Source of the DNA: JAAZZY01 sp964612505
GTDB lineage: Bacteria > Chlamydiota > Chlamydiia > Chlamydiales > JAAZZY01
NCBI GenBank assembly: GCA_964612505.1
Contig: CAZTEX010000021.1
Span: 1 to 19,627, forward strand
DNA: 19,627 nucleotides
Direction: 5' to 3'
Positions 7,790-15,122 of this stretch are shown here, one piece after another. The stretch's first letter is position 1; every line of letters begins with the position of its first letter. Position numbers and translations under genes: made by a program. The notes under the pieces are model-generated. The model saw only the letters and a list, made by a program, of their open reading frames with translations. It was not told where the DNA came from and ran no database searches.

Positions 7790-9316
7790 ATGAATCCTCT
7801 AGCCCTACTTAATCGCTGGCAATATGTTCTTCTTTTAATAATCTTTTTCTTTCAAACATTTATCAGTTCCTTGCCTGCTATGAGCGCATTTTATATTTTG
7901 GGTGATTTAGGAGGGGGGACTGACACAGCTTCTTACGGATTTACTTTTTTCCTTTTAGGAAACATTATCACAAAACCACTGGGGCCCATTTTGAGTAGAA
8001 ATGTGGGCTTTGTCAGATCGATTAAGGTTTGTTCTTGGCTGACCTTTTTTACTTTTTTTCCCGTTCTGTTTGTGAACAACTACTATTTGTATCTCTTCTT
8101 TAGATTTTTAAATGGTTTTGTTTCTGGCCCTGTCTTTGTAATGGTTGTCAGTCTTTGCGCCAGCCATCTTTCGGCCAAAAGCGCGGGTGGATTTATCAAG
8201 AGATATCTATTTTTATTCAATACTTCCCCGATAATAGGAGCGGTCTTCGGTGGCATTATTTCTTATAATAATTACTGGCAAACAGCTTTTTTTGTGACCT
8301 CTATCCTCTTGCTTCTCATTTGCATTTTTATGCAGATATTATTTTCAAACATGGAGACAAAGCGCAGTCCTCTTCCGGTTGATTACATCGGTTTATCTCT
8401 GCTAGCTCTAACTATCCTCACTTTAGGTTTTTGTATAATTACTGGGCAGATCATTGATGGTTTTCGATCCCTTGCGTTTAATATTATTTTCTTTGCTGGA
8501 TGTGCTTTTTTGATAAGTTATATTTACTGGAGCATCCGCAAACCAAACAGCGTTTTTTCTTATACCTATTTTAAAAGCTCTGATTTTTCAATGGTCATGT
8601 TCCAAACGTTCTGGATGGTGATCTTTCATTTTGCTATTCTTATTTTGCTAGCCTATTGGCTTCATCTTTATGTCAATTACTCGGTGGCTTGGATTGCCTA
8701 CACTGCAATATTGATCTTAATAGGGCCCATCATCATTGCAATGACGTTGCAATTCGTCTGCAAAATAAACCTTTTTTTGATGACCTTAATCTCTTTTATT
8801 TTGATCATGGGTGTTGCTTTTTATATCTCTACCTTTAACTCCGAGGTTAATTTAGGGCGCATTGCAATCAGTCGCGTTTTTTCTGGTATCTCTTATGCTC
8901 TTTTTTATACTTTAATTATGTTAAGTCTGATGAAAATTACCAAGCCCAGCGATCTAGCCAATGCTTTTTGCCTTTTTGCTTTTGTAAGGGGACTTGCTTC
9001 TCTAGTGGGGGTTGCTTACTTTACCACCCTTTTCCAAAGGCGATTTACCTTTTATTATTCGCGCCTTGGGGGCGATCTGACTCAATCTTCAGATCCCACT
9101 CAAACAGTTCTTCAAACATTGAATTTTTTCCGTTTCTCACCTTTAATGAAAAGAGAAGCCTTAGATGGAGCATTATCTAAGCAAGCAAGCTCTTTGGCCC
9201 TTCAAGATTGTTGTTACTTAATAGGATGGATTGCTTTTGCTGTAATAACCTTGGCCCTAGTTTATCAGCTTTATAGGCTTTATAAGCCAAAACTGGTCCA
9301 TTTTGTTCATCCTTAA
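7790..9316 (+). CDS. MFS drug exporter, EmrB/DHA2-like (inner-membrane pump)
   Basis: This 508-residue, very hydrophobic protein has about 14 candidate membrane helices, the number and length of the DHA2 (EmrB/QacA) group. The first helix is about residues 11-30; TM2 has GFTFFLLGNIITKPLGPILSR, corresponding to the first half of the MFS loop signature, although the usual Asp-Arg loop (GxLaDrxGrr) is reduced to SRNVGFVRS. The glycine/proline-rich FLNGFVSGPVFV in TM4-5 matches the antiporter-type motif C region. It is the proton-driven pump of the operon; substrate unknown. It begins 4 nt after the adaptor stop, with a GAGTGAG sequence as ribosome site. A DHA2 assignment rests on length, topology and its EmrA-type partner rather than on strong residue motifs. 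Confidence 0.88.
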   Translation: MNPLALLNRWQYVLLLIIFFFQTFISSLPAMSAFYILGDLGGGTDTASYGFTFFLLGNIITKPLGPILSRNVGFVRSIKVCSWLTFFTFFPVLFVNNYYLYLFFRFLNGFVSGPVFVMVVSLCASHLSAKSAGGFIKRYLFLFNTSPIIGAVFGGIISYNNYWQTAFFVTSILLLLICIFMQILFSNMETKRSPLPVDYIGLSLLALTILTLGFCIITGQIIDGFRSLAFNIIFFAGCAFLISYIYWSIRKPNSVFSYTYFKSSDFSMVMFQTFWMVIFHFAILILLAYWLHLYVNYSVAWIAYTAILILIGPIIIAMTLQFVCKINLFLMTLISFILIMGVAFYISTFNSEVNLGRIAISRVFSGISYALFYTLIMLSLMKITKPSDLANAFCLFAFVRGLASLVGVAYFTTLFQRRFTFYYSRLGGDLTQSSDPTQTVLQTLNFFRFSPLMKREALDGALSKQASSLALQDCCYLIGWIAFAVITLALVYQLYRLYKPKLVHFVHP

Positions 9317-9387
9317 TCATTTTTGTTTTCACAATAATCTATTGATCTTTATACTTTTACAGTATTAAAAAAGACCTTTTCTCCTTT

Positions 9388-10371
9388 ATGACAGAATCTA
9401 AAATAACCCTCCCGATTATTGCGGATGGTGAAGATAAAAGCTCTTCACTTAAAAATAGAATTCGTAAAAATTATAAGCATGTGCGCAAGTGGGCTAAACG
9501 GACAGAATCTAATTGCTTTCGTATTTATGATCGTGAAATTCCCTATTATCCTTTAGCCATTGATTTTTATGATGGAAGATTTTGCGTGCAATATTTTTTG
9601 CGATCTCAAGAAGATGATACTCCTCCCAAGGAATTAGTCGATGAGGTGAATGAAACGTTATGTTCTATCTTTGGCGCCTCAATAGAATCGATCTATTGGC
9701 GCACGCGAATAAAAAGAGAGAAAACTCAGCAATATGAAAAAGCAGGGGAGTCCAAAGAGTTTTTTACCGTCTTAGAATATGGTCTTAAATTCAAAATTAA
9801 TCTGCTTGATTATTTAGACACCGGTCTTTTTCTCGATCATCGTGAAACCAGGAAGTGGGTGGCCTCTTTTGCCAAAGATAAGCGTGTTCTCAATCTCTTT
9901 GCTTATACGTGTTCATTTAGTATTTATGCGGCCGCTAGCGGCGCTGCATTTACTAAAAGTGTAGACATGTCTAATACCTATACAGCTTGGGGAAAAGATA
10001 ATTTTGTTTTAAACTCCCTTTCTTTGCGTAACAATGAAATCGTTCGAGCAGATTGTCTCAAATTTTTAGTCGATGAAGTGCGCTCGGGGATTAAATATGA
10101 TATTATTATTATTGATCCGCCGACTATCTCTCGCTCTAAAAAAATGGATCAGATGTTTGATATTCAAAAAGATTATCTTTTCCTTATTGAAAAATCACTC
10201 AAACTTCTTACAAAAGAGGGGATCATTTTTTTTAGTACGAATTCTCGTAAATTTGCTTTTGATCTTGATGCTTTTCCTTTGTGTTCTATCTCAGAAGTGA
10301 CGAGTAAAACGATTCCACTCGATTTTCATAAAGCTAGAATTCATCGTTGCTGGAAAATCTCTTTAAAATAA
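9388..10371 (+). CDS. rlmK: 23S rRNA methyltransferase, RlmK type (C-terminal half of RlmKL)
   Basis: The 327-residue protein resembles the C-terminal half of E. coli RlmKL, which makes m7G2069 in 23S rRNA with S-adenosylmethionine. Landmarks are the N-terminal NRIRKNYKHVRKWAKRTESN and YDREIPYYPLAIDFY (PUA/EEHEE-like region), LLDYLDTGLFLDHRETRKW (residues 138-156), SAM motif I VLNLFAYTCSFSIYAA (167-182), VDMSNTYTAWGKDN, the catalytic-region IIIDPPTISRSKKM (240-253) and a C-terminal HKARIHRCW. The usual YTG in motif I is YTC here. In E. coli this domain is fused to the RlmL (m2G2445) domain with THUMP; here it stands alone. RlmI, a related m5C enzyme, is less likely because of the RlmK-specific DTGLFLDHR...VDMS.TY pattern. 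The ATG at 9388 lacks a clear ribosome site. Confidence 0.88.
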   Translation: MTESKITLPIIADGEDKSSSLKNRIRKNYKHVRKWAKRTESNCFRIYDREIPYYPLAIDFYDGRFCVQYFLRSQEDDTPPKELVDEVNETLCSIFGASIESIYWRTRIKREKTQQYEKAGESKEFFTVLEYGLKFKINLLDYLDTGLFLDHRETRKWVASFAKDKRVLNLFAYTCSFSIYAAASGAAFTKSVDMSNTYTAWGKDNFVLNSLSLRNNEIVRADCLKFLVDEVRSGIKYDIIIIDPPTISRSKKMDQMFDIQKDYLFLIEKSLKLLTKEGIIFFSTNSRKFAFDLDAFPLCSISEVTSKTIPLDFHKARIHRCWKISLK

Positions 10372-10487
10372 CTCAAAAATAGAATTGAAAAACCAGCCCT
10401 TTAGCGAGTTTTAAAATAAAAATGAAACATTGCTTTATTCCTCTCTAAAAGCTAAAATTCTCGCTCTTAAAGCTGATTTGCAGCTTC

Positions 10488-10515
10488 TTGTTAAATATTT
10501 TTTATAAACTAGATT
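10488..10515 (+). promoter_or_regulatory. Weak candidate promoter for the threonine dehydrogenase gene
   Basis: TTGTTA and TAGATT are separated by 16 nt, with a predicted start about 25 nt before the ATG. A small inverted repeat (AAGCTG/CAGCTT, 10470-10486, 5-nt loop) abuts the -35 and may be a weak terminator or an operator. Confidence 0.3.
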
Positions 10516-10544
10516 ACTTTTATTAAAGAGGTGTTTTTAAGAGA

Positions 10545-11498
10545 ATGAAAAAAATTTTAGTCACAGGGGCCTTAGGTCAAATTGGTTCGGATCTACTTAT
10601 CTCGCTTAAAGAAAAGTATGGATCTCAAAATGTCATCGCCTCAGACCTTGCTCAAGAGCCTCATTCGATTGAAAGCACTCCTTACGAAAAACTCAATGTA
10701 CTTGATCAAAACAAAATTGAGCAAGTCATTCAAAAACACCAAATAACAGTTGTCTATCACCTAGCGGCGATTCTCTCTGCAGCAGGGGAAAAAAATCCAC
10801 AGCTTTGCTGGGATGTTAATATCAACGGTCTATACAACATTTTAGAAGCAGCTAGAAAATGCAATGTGAAGCAAATCATCTGCCCAAGCTCCATTGCGGT
10901 CTTTGGCCCAGAGACTCCTAGGCAAAATACCCCTCAGGAGACCATTATTTTACCTAAAACAATGTATGGTCTTTCCAAAGCTGCCGGAGAGCTTTTGTGT
11001 GATTATTATGTCGCTAAGTATGGGATGGATATTCGTGGTATTCGCTATCCTGGCTTGATTAGCTATAAAGCGCCTCCAGGAGGAGGGACTACCGATTATG
11101 CAGTTGAGATTTTTTATTATGCGATCAAAGGAAAGCCTTACACTTGCTTTTTAAGCCCTGAAACAGTTCTTCCTATGATGTATATGCCAGATGCGATTCG
11201 AGGGACTCTAGAGCTATCTGAAGCCCCCTTTGAAAAATTAAAACATCATTCTAATTTTAACTTTGCAGCGATTAGCTTCTCTTGCGCAGAGCTTGTCAAA
11301 GAAATTCAAAAGCACCTCCCTGATTTTAAAGTTCAATACGAGCCCGATCATCGACAAAAAATTGCCGATTCTTGGCCACAATCTATTAATGACCATTCCT
11401 CTAAAGTAGAATGGGGCTGGAAGCCAGAATATGATCTGAGTCGTATGGTTAAAGATATGCTTGAAAACCTTTCGAAGAAGAAAGATCTTCAAATTTAA
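10545..11498 (+). CDS. SDR-type L-threonine 3-dehydrogenase (NAD-dependent epimerase family)
   Basis: The 317-residue protein has a Rossmann fold starting with TGALGQIG (residues 7-14) and an Asp34 acceptor for NAD. Ser115-Ser116 (CPSSIAVFGP) and Tyr141-x3-Lys145 (MYGLSKAAGE) form the extended-SDR catalytic set. The long stretch RYPGLISYKAPPGGGTTDYA, then FYYAIKGKPYTCFLS and LPMMYMPDAIRGT, is characteristic of the bacterial SDR-type L-threonine dehydrogenases, which oxidise threonine to 2-amino-3-ketobutyrate with NAD. The usual partner, a 2-amino-3-ketobutyrate CoA ligase, is not in the window, so the metabolic use (glycine/acetyl-CoA from host threonine) is inferred. AAGAG just before the ATG and GAGG further up are possible ribosome sites. 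Its stop is 17 nt from the convergent HIT gene stop. Confidence 0.9.
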   Translation: MKKILVTGALGQIGSDLLISLKEKYGSQNVIASDLAQEPHSIESTPYEKLNVLDQNKIEQVIQKHQITVVYHLAAILSAAGEKNPQLCWDVNINGLYNILEAARKCNVKQIICPSSIAVFGPETPRQNTPQETIILPKTMYGLSKAAGELLCDYYVAKYGMDIRGIRYPGLISYKAPPGGGTTDYAVEIFYYAIKGKPYTCFLSPETVLPMMYMPDAIRGTLELSEAPFEKLKHHSNFNFAAISFSCAELVKEIQKHLPDFKVQYEPDHRQKIADSWPQSINDHSSKVEWGWKPEYDLSRMVKDMLENLSKKKDLQI

Positions 11499-11515
11499 AA
11501 TTCGAAGAAAAAAAG

Positions 11516-11929
11516 CTATAATTTTTCTTTCAATGCGTTTTTAATTTGCAAAAGAGTTTCTTCTTTAAGAATAAAGGAGCGATCATAGGGCGCGTAGTTT
11601 TGTCCCCAGCGAAGATCTTTAAAGATAATTTCTTGAAAAGTTCTTTCTTCTTTGTAGCGAGGGATGAGATGCACATGAATTTTATCAGAGACATTGCTCA
11701 GTGCTGCATAGTTCATTTTGTCTGGTTGAAAAAGCTCTTGAAGAGCCTCTTTTATCCTTTGTCCGATTAGAAAAAACTCTTCTCGTGCCTGTCCATCAAT
11801 GGCTAAAAAGTCATCAATCCCTTCATCGTCTTTAAGAAGGATAAAAGTTCTGCCTAAATAGCATTGATTTTCGTGTAAATAAACATCCCAGTATTGGTAA
11901 GATTTTATTTTAAGAAGGGCATAATCCAT
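11516..11929 (-). CDS. HIT-like (histidine triad) family protein with altered first His
   Basis: The 137-residue protein matches HIT enzymes in size and layout: an N-terminal strand region (YQYWDVYLHENQCYLGRTFIL), an acidic helix and then NYAALSNVSDKIHVHLIPRY at about residues 73-92. HIT proteins hydrolyse or transfer nucleotides (dinucleoside polyphosphates, adenylylated compounds) through the motif His-x-His-x-His, of which the middle His is the nucleophile. Here the motif reads Lys83-Ile-His85-Val-His87-Leu-Ile-Pro, so the first His is replaced while the middle and last remain. The start ATG has GGAG about 7 nt upstream. It is convergent with the dehydrogenase gene and divergent from htpG. 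Catalytic activity is likely but not certain. Confidence 0.82.
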   Translation of the reverse strand: MDYALLKIKSYQYWDVYLHENQCYLGRTFILLKDDEGIDDFLAIDGQAREEFFLIGQRIKEALQELFQPDKMNYAALSNVSDKIHVHLIPRYKEERTFQEIIFKDLRWGQNYAPYDRSFILKEETLLQIKNALKEKL

Positions 11930-11996
11930 CGCATTTCTCCTTACTTAATATACTAACAAATAAGAGATTTAAAAGGAATCCTTCCAGGTTTAAAGG

Positions 11997-12027
11997 AAAG
12001 GGCCATTTCTTTATGGATACCCTTTTT
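11997..12027 (+). terminator. Hairpin followed by a short T run between the HIT gene and htpG
   Basis: AAAGGGCCAT (11997-12006) pairs with ATGG (12013-12016) and CCCTTT (12020-12025) with a 3-nt bulge, then two more T. It looks like a weak plus-strand terminator, but no plus-strand gene ends nearby (the closest ends at 11498). It could instead be leader structure or protection of htpG from read-through. Confidence 0.3.
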
Positions 12028-12102
12028 AAAATGATCTTTTGATCCTGCTTAACCAAAGTAAAATTGTAAATATTGATGCCATTTTTTATTCCAATTTGGC
12101 AA

Positions 12103-12136
12103 AATAGCTCTACTAGATAGAAATTAAGGAGCTATT
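12103..12136 (+). promoter_or_regulatory. 8-bp hairpin burying the htpG ribosome-binding site
   Basis: AATAGCTC (12103-12110) is exactly complementary to GAGCTATT (12129-12136). The second arm contains the GAG of the Shine-Dalgarno AAGGAG (12126-12131) and ends one base before the ATG at 12138. If the transcript begins upstream of 12103, the stem would hide the ribosome site. Because htpG is a heat-shock chaperone, an RNA-thermometer role is plausible but unproven. Confidence 0.45.
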
Positions 12137-12137
12137 A

Positions 12138-13952
12138 ATGAGTACGGGTACTTTAAAAATCCATTCAGAAAATCTTTTGCCGATTATTAAAAAATGGCTT
12201 TACTCAGATCGAGATATTTTTGTGCGAGAATTGGTTTCAAATGCAACCGATGCCATTCAAAAATTAAAAATTCTAAGAGAGAAAGAAGGATATCAATGTT
12301 CAGATGCTGAATTCTGTATTGATTTGAAGATCGACAAAGACAAAAGAACACTGACTTTTAGTGATACGGGTCTTGGAATGGATAAAGAGGAAGTAGAAAA
12401 ATATATATCTCAACTCGCTTTTTCCGGCGCTGAAGATTTTATCAAAAAATATGAGACCAAAGAGGAAGCCATTATTGGCCATTTTGGACTCGGATTTTAT
12501 TCTGCATTTATGGTAGCTGACCAAGTTGATATTCAAACGCTTTCTTATAAAGAGAATGCAGAGAGTGTTTTTTGGACCTCGGATGGTTCTACAGAATATC
12601 GAATTGATGTAGGATCGCGCGCAACACGTGGAACAGAAATTACCTTGCATGTCAATGAAGACAATAAAGAATTTTTAGACCCCCAGCGCATTCGAGAAAT
12701 TTTGACTCGGTATAGTCAATACTTGCCCATTCCAATTACTTTAAATGGCGCCAAGATTAACGATGTAGAACCTCTATGGCTCAAAGCTCCTTCTGAATGC
12801 ACTGATGAAGAATATCTTCAATTTTATCGCCATTTGAATCCAATGAAACCAGACCCACTCTTTTGGATTCATTTAAATGTCGATTATCCTTTTCGCCTCC
12901 AAGGTATTTTGTATTTTCCAAAAATGAAAAAAAACTATGAGATGCAAAAAAACTCTATCAAGCTTTTTTGTAATCGCGTTTTTGTGACCGATCAATGCCA
13001 AGATCTCATTCCAGAATTTCTCACAATGTTAGAAGGGTGTATTGACAGTCCTGATATTCCACTCAACGTTTCTAGAAGTTCTCTTCAGATGGATCGAACG
13101 GTTCGCCAACTCGCTTCCCATATTTCGAAAAAAGTGTCTGATCGTCTTAATGCCCTTTATCAATCTGATAAAGAAAAATTTATTAAATGTTGGGATGATG
13201 TTGAGCTCATTGCCAAGCTGGGCATTGTTCAAGATGAAAAATTTTATGATCGAATCAAAAGTTGTCTTGTTTGGAAAACATTGCAAAATGAATGGACAAC
13301 CGTTGAAGAATATCTAGAGCGCAACACAAAAACAAAAGAAAAGATCTTTTATCTAACAGAAGATCAAATCGGAAGTCCTTTTACACAGCTCTATCAAGAT
13401 AATCAGATCGAAGTTCTCATCTCTCGTTGTCCCATAGACTCACACATCATGGGTTTTTTAGAAGGTAAATTAATACCGAATAAATTCATGCGTATTGATG
13501 GGGAAATTTATGAAGGCTTGATTGACTCTTCAAAAGAAAATACCCTTTTAGATGCAGAGGGAAAGACAGCTGCAGGAAGACTCGCAGAATCTTTTAAAGA
13601 GCAACTTTCTTTATCCAATGTCGATGTAGAAGCTAAAAGTTTAGCATCGACTGCGCTGCCTGCTTTTTTAGTGATTGAAGAAGAGGTTCGTCGCATGCGA
13701 GAATACTTCCGTATTTCTCAAATGGATCTTTCCATGATGGGGGAGACTCATTATAAATTAGTGGTCAACACCAACCACTCACTGATTCGCTCGCTAGAAG
13801 AAATACAAAAGAAAGACAAGGCGCTTGCCAAAGAAATCATTTTTCAAGTATATGATCTAGCGCGTTTAAATCAGAGAGAATTGGACTCCAAAGACCTTCA
13901 TGGCTTTACTCAAAGAATGACGCAGTTGCTTGAAAAATTAGCAGCCAAATAG
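12138..13952 (+). CDS. htpG: Molecular chaperone HtpG (bacterial Hsp90)
   Basis: HtpG is a dimeric ATP-driven cytoplasmic chaperone. At 604 residues this copy is slightly shorter than the E. coli type. The GHKL ATPase domain shows Glu31 and Asn35 (RELVSNATDAI), Asp76 in DTGLGM and the lid glycines in IGHFGLGFYSAFMVAD. The lid section reads ISQLAFSGAEDFIKKY rather than the proteobacterial GTIAKSGT form, as in the Bacteroidetes/Chlamydiae-like subgroup. The middle domain carries the ATP-contacting Arg in DIPLNVSRSSLQMD, and the C-terminal dimerisation region ends at LEKLAAK with no eukaryotic MEEVD. The ATG has a strong AAGGAG ribosome site that can fold into a hairpin. No CIRCE (HrcA) inverted repeat is seen upstream. 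A perfect terminator follows. Confidence 0.97.
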   Translation: MSTGTLKIHSENLLPIIKKWLYSDRDIFVRELVSNATDAIQKLKILREKEGYQCSDAEFCIDLKIDKDKRTLTFSDTGLGMDKEEVEKYISQLAFSGAEDFIKKYETKEEAIIGHFGLGFYSAFMVADQVDIQTLSYKENAESVFWTSDGSTEYRIDVGSRATRGTEITLHVNEDNKEFLDPQRIREILTRYSQYLPIPITLNGAKINDVEPLWLKAPSECTDEEYLQFYRHLNPMKPDPLFWIHLNVDYPFRLQGILYFPKMKKNYEMQKNSIKLFCNRVFVTDQCQDLIPEFLTMLEGCIDSPDIPLNVSRSSLQMDRTVRQLASHISKKVSDRLNALYQSDKEKFIKCWDDVELIAKLGIVQDEKFYDRIKSCLVWKTLQNEWTTVEEYLERNTKTKEKIFYLTEDQIGSPFTQLYQDNQIEVLISRCPIDSHIMGFLEGKLIPNKFMRIDGEIYEGLIDSSKENTLLDAEGKTAAGRLAESFKEQLSLSNVDVEAKSLASTALPAFLVIEEEVRRMREYFRISQMDLSMMGETHYKLVVNTNHSLIRSLEEIQKKDKALAKEIIFQVYDLARLNQRELDSKDLHGFTQRMTQLLEKLAAK

Positions 13953-13975
13953 CGATATTAACATTTTCCTCGCTG

Positions 13976-14013
13976 ATAGCCCTTTGACTCGTACTAAAGG
14001 GCTATTTTTTTTT
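13976..14013 (+). terminator. Rho-independent terminator of htpG
   Basis: A perfect 10-bp stem, ATAGCCCTTT (13976-13985) with AAAGGGCTAT (13996-14005), has a 10-nt loop and is followed by an unbroken T run to 14013. It begins 24 nt after the htpG stop. Confidence 0.92.
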
Positions 14014-14026
14014 GTTCATAAAAATT

Positions 14027-14046
14027 CTTTCTATTAGAAAAAAAGA
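14027..14046. repeat. 20-nt palindromic element, copy 1
   Basis: CTTTCTATTAGAAAAAAAGA occurs here and again exactly at 14555-14574, each time ahead of one member of the small paralogous gene pair. Its core TTTCTA-T-TAGAAA is an inverted repeat around one central base, which is the shape of a protein-binding operator. Confidence 0.6.
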
Positions 14047-14124
14047 GAACCATTTCAGAGAGTTTCTCGAGCAAATAATGAAACAGAAGATTTTGAAGAA
14101 GAAATTGATGGTGAAGGTTTTGAA

Positions 14125-14538
14125 TTGGTAGAGTTTCCAGATCGACCAAGAGAGTTACAAACTCCACATAGATTGAAATCTCAAGCAGAGGGTTGCAATT
14201 TTCTAGCAGAGCTTATTAATGCAAGCGCTGCAACATCAAGTGTTATTAATGTAAAAACGGCAGAGCCTTCAAGTGTTTTTCAAACTGTGGGTGCTCGCAA
14301 AGGGCATCGTCAATGGCGTTATCAAGTTTCAACACCCCTTCCTGTCAAAACATTGTCCACCATTATTGAAAAGGGGTTTCTTTCGCAGAACTACTCAGGT
14401 TACAAGCTAGCAGTCAATGAAATTCCAGAGCAAAGAGTGGATGTCTTAGTTCATAATTTTACATTAGTAGAGAAGCCCTCAGAGGGGCCGCCGGTGAACA
14501 ATTATGAAGTAATTCTTGACTTTTCCAATCGTATCTAA
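14125..14538 (+). CDS. Unrecognised small protein, paralogue 1 of the KSQAEG pair (no ATG start)
   Basis: The product is about 137 residues if translation begins at TTG 14125, which has AAGG 7 nt upstream. Residues 18-23 read KSQAEG, and further blocks (QWRYQVST, a Leu-rich helix, NYSGYKLAVNEIPEQ, NNYEVILDF) line up with the next gene, so the two are tandem paralogues. The frame is open upstream to a TAG at 14035, and the added residues look like real acidic coding sequence (ETEDFEEEIDGEGFELVEF), but no ATG or GTG exists in that stretch. So either TTG 14125 or a rarer codon such as ATT 14104 is used, or the gene is an N-terminally damaged copy. An ATG at 14078 is in another frame and stops after 17 codons. 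No signal peptide, membrane segment or known domain. Confidence 0.6.
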   Translation: MVEFPDRPRELQTPHRLKSQAEGCNFLAELINASAATSSVINVKTAEPSSVFQTVGARKGHRQWRYQVSTPLPVKTLSTIIEKGFLSQNYSGYKLAVNEIPEQRVDVLVHNFTLVEKPSEGPPVNNYEVILDFSNRI

Positions 14539-14554
14539 GCTTTTTTATCCCGCA

Positions 14555-14574
14555 CTTTCTATTAGAAAAAAAGA
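14555..14574. repeat. 20-nt palindromic element, copy 2
   Basis: An exact second copy of the element at 14027-14046, lying 44 nt upstream of the second paralogue. Sequences flanking the two copies are unrelated, so the identity is confined to these 20 bases. Confidence 0.6.
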
Positions 14575-14617
14575 CAAATATGAGCTAGGCTTTAGCCCTT
14601 TGATCTAGGAGAAAAAG

Positions 14618-14971
14618 ATGGCAACAAAACCTGCAGATAGTTTAACTCAACAATCACCTCATGTTAATGCTAGCAAAACTGTGACGCCTCAAAAGTTTAA
14701 ATCTCAGGCAGAGGGCTTTTTTTGGCTACAAAAGGCTGCTGCTAGGATCAATTCAATGGTTACCCTTGAGCCCTCCTCCAAGAAGCTTTCATGGTCTTAC
14801 AATGTTAGAACATCTGCCCGTATAGATAGCGAACAACTCAAAAGTCTGGCCATGGAAAGCCTTCGCTCGAACAACTATCATCAATATAGGCTGGAAGTTA
14901 ACGAGCTGTCAACGGAGCAAGTTGGGAAAGCAGGAAGGCATAAGTTTGAGGTGATTCTTTTTCTTAAGTAG
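14618..14971 (+). CDS. Unrecognised small protein, paralogue 2 of the KSQAEG pair
   Basis: The 117-residue product has a good start: ATG with AGGAG 6 nt upstream. The first 27 residues are Thr/Ser/Pro/Gln-rich and look disordered. Then follow FKSQAEGFFWLQKAAARI, a strand-like LSWSYNVRTSARI, a helix EQLKSLAMESLRSNNYHQY and RLEVNELSTEQ, finishing with HKFEVILFLK. This alternation suggests a compact alpha/beta domain of about 90 residues. Blocks align with the upstream paralogue, which has a roughly 20-residue insertion before its last strand. No Cys, no signal peptide and no membrane segment. A function cannot be given. The disordered Ser/Thr-rich N-terminus without Cys would be compatible with type III secretion, but this is speculation. 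Confidence 0.8.
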   Translation: MATKPADSLTQQSPHVNASKTVTPQKFKSQAEGFFWLQKAAARINSMVTLEPSSKKLSWSYNVRTSARIDSEQLKSLAMESLRSNNYHQYRLEVNELSTEQVGKAGRHKFEVILFLK

Positions 14972-15017
14972 ACTATTAATTAGACACTTATGCGTTTTAT
15001 GTCGATTTTATTAATAA

Positions 15018-15037
15018 ACTAACTTGGCTTAGTTAGT
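15018..15037. repeat. Inverted repeat upstream of the 15.1-kb promoter
   Basis: ACTAACT (15018-15024) and AGTTAGT (15031-15037) form a 7-bp stem with a 6-nt loop, 20 nt ahead of the -35 box. It may be an operator or a weak end signal for the preceding gene; no T run follows directly. Confidence 0.35.
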
Positions 15038-15057
15038 AAACTATTCAAATTTTTTTA

Positions 15058-15086
15058 TTTACAAATAATCAAAATTGTGCTATACT
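15058..15086 (+). promoter_or_regulatory. Strong promoter of the two-gene secreted/coiled-coil unit
   Basis: TTTACA, a 17-nt spacer and TATACT, with TGC immediately before the -10 (extended -10). The predicted start near 15093 gives a leader of about 30 nt that lacks a clear ribosome site before the ATG at 15123. Confidence 0.75.
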
Positions 15087-15122
15087 ATTTCTATCTCAAT
15101 GATATGAGTTAATAATAATAGT

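Noticed and set aside
11930..12137. CIRCE/HrcA operator upstream of htpG
   Set aside because: The TTAGCACTC-N9-GAGTGCTAA pattern is not present; only unrelated hairpins were found.
12300..13317. Several ORFs of 85-116 codons overlapping htpG on both strands
   Set aside because: They lie fully inside the clear htpG gene, have no family features and no ribosome sites.
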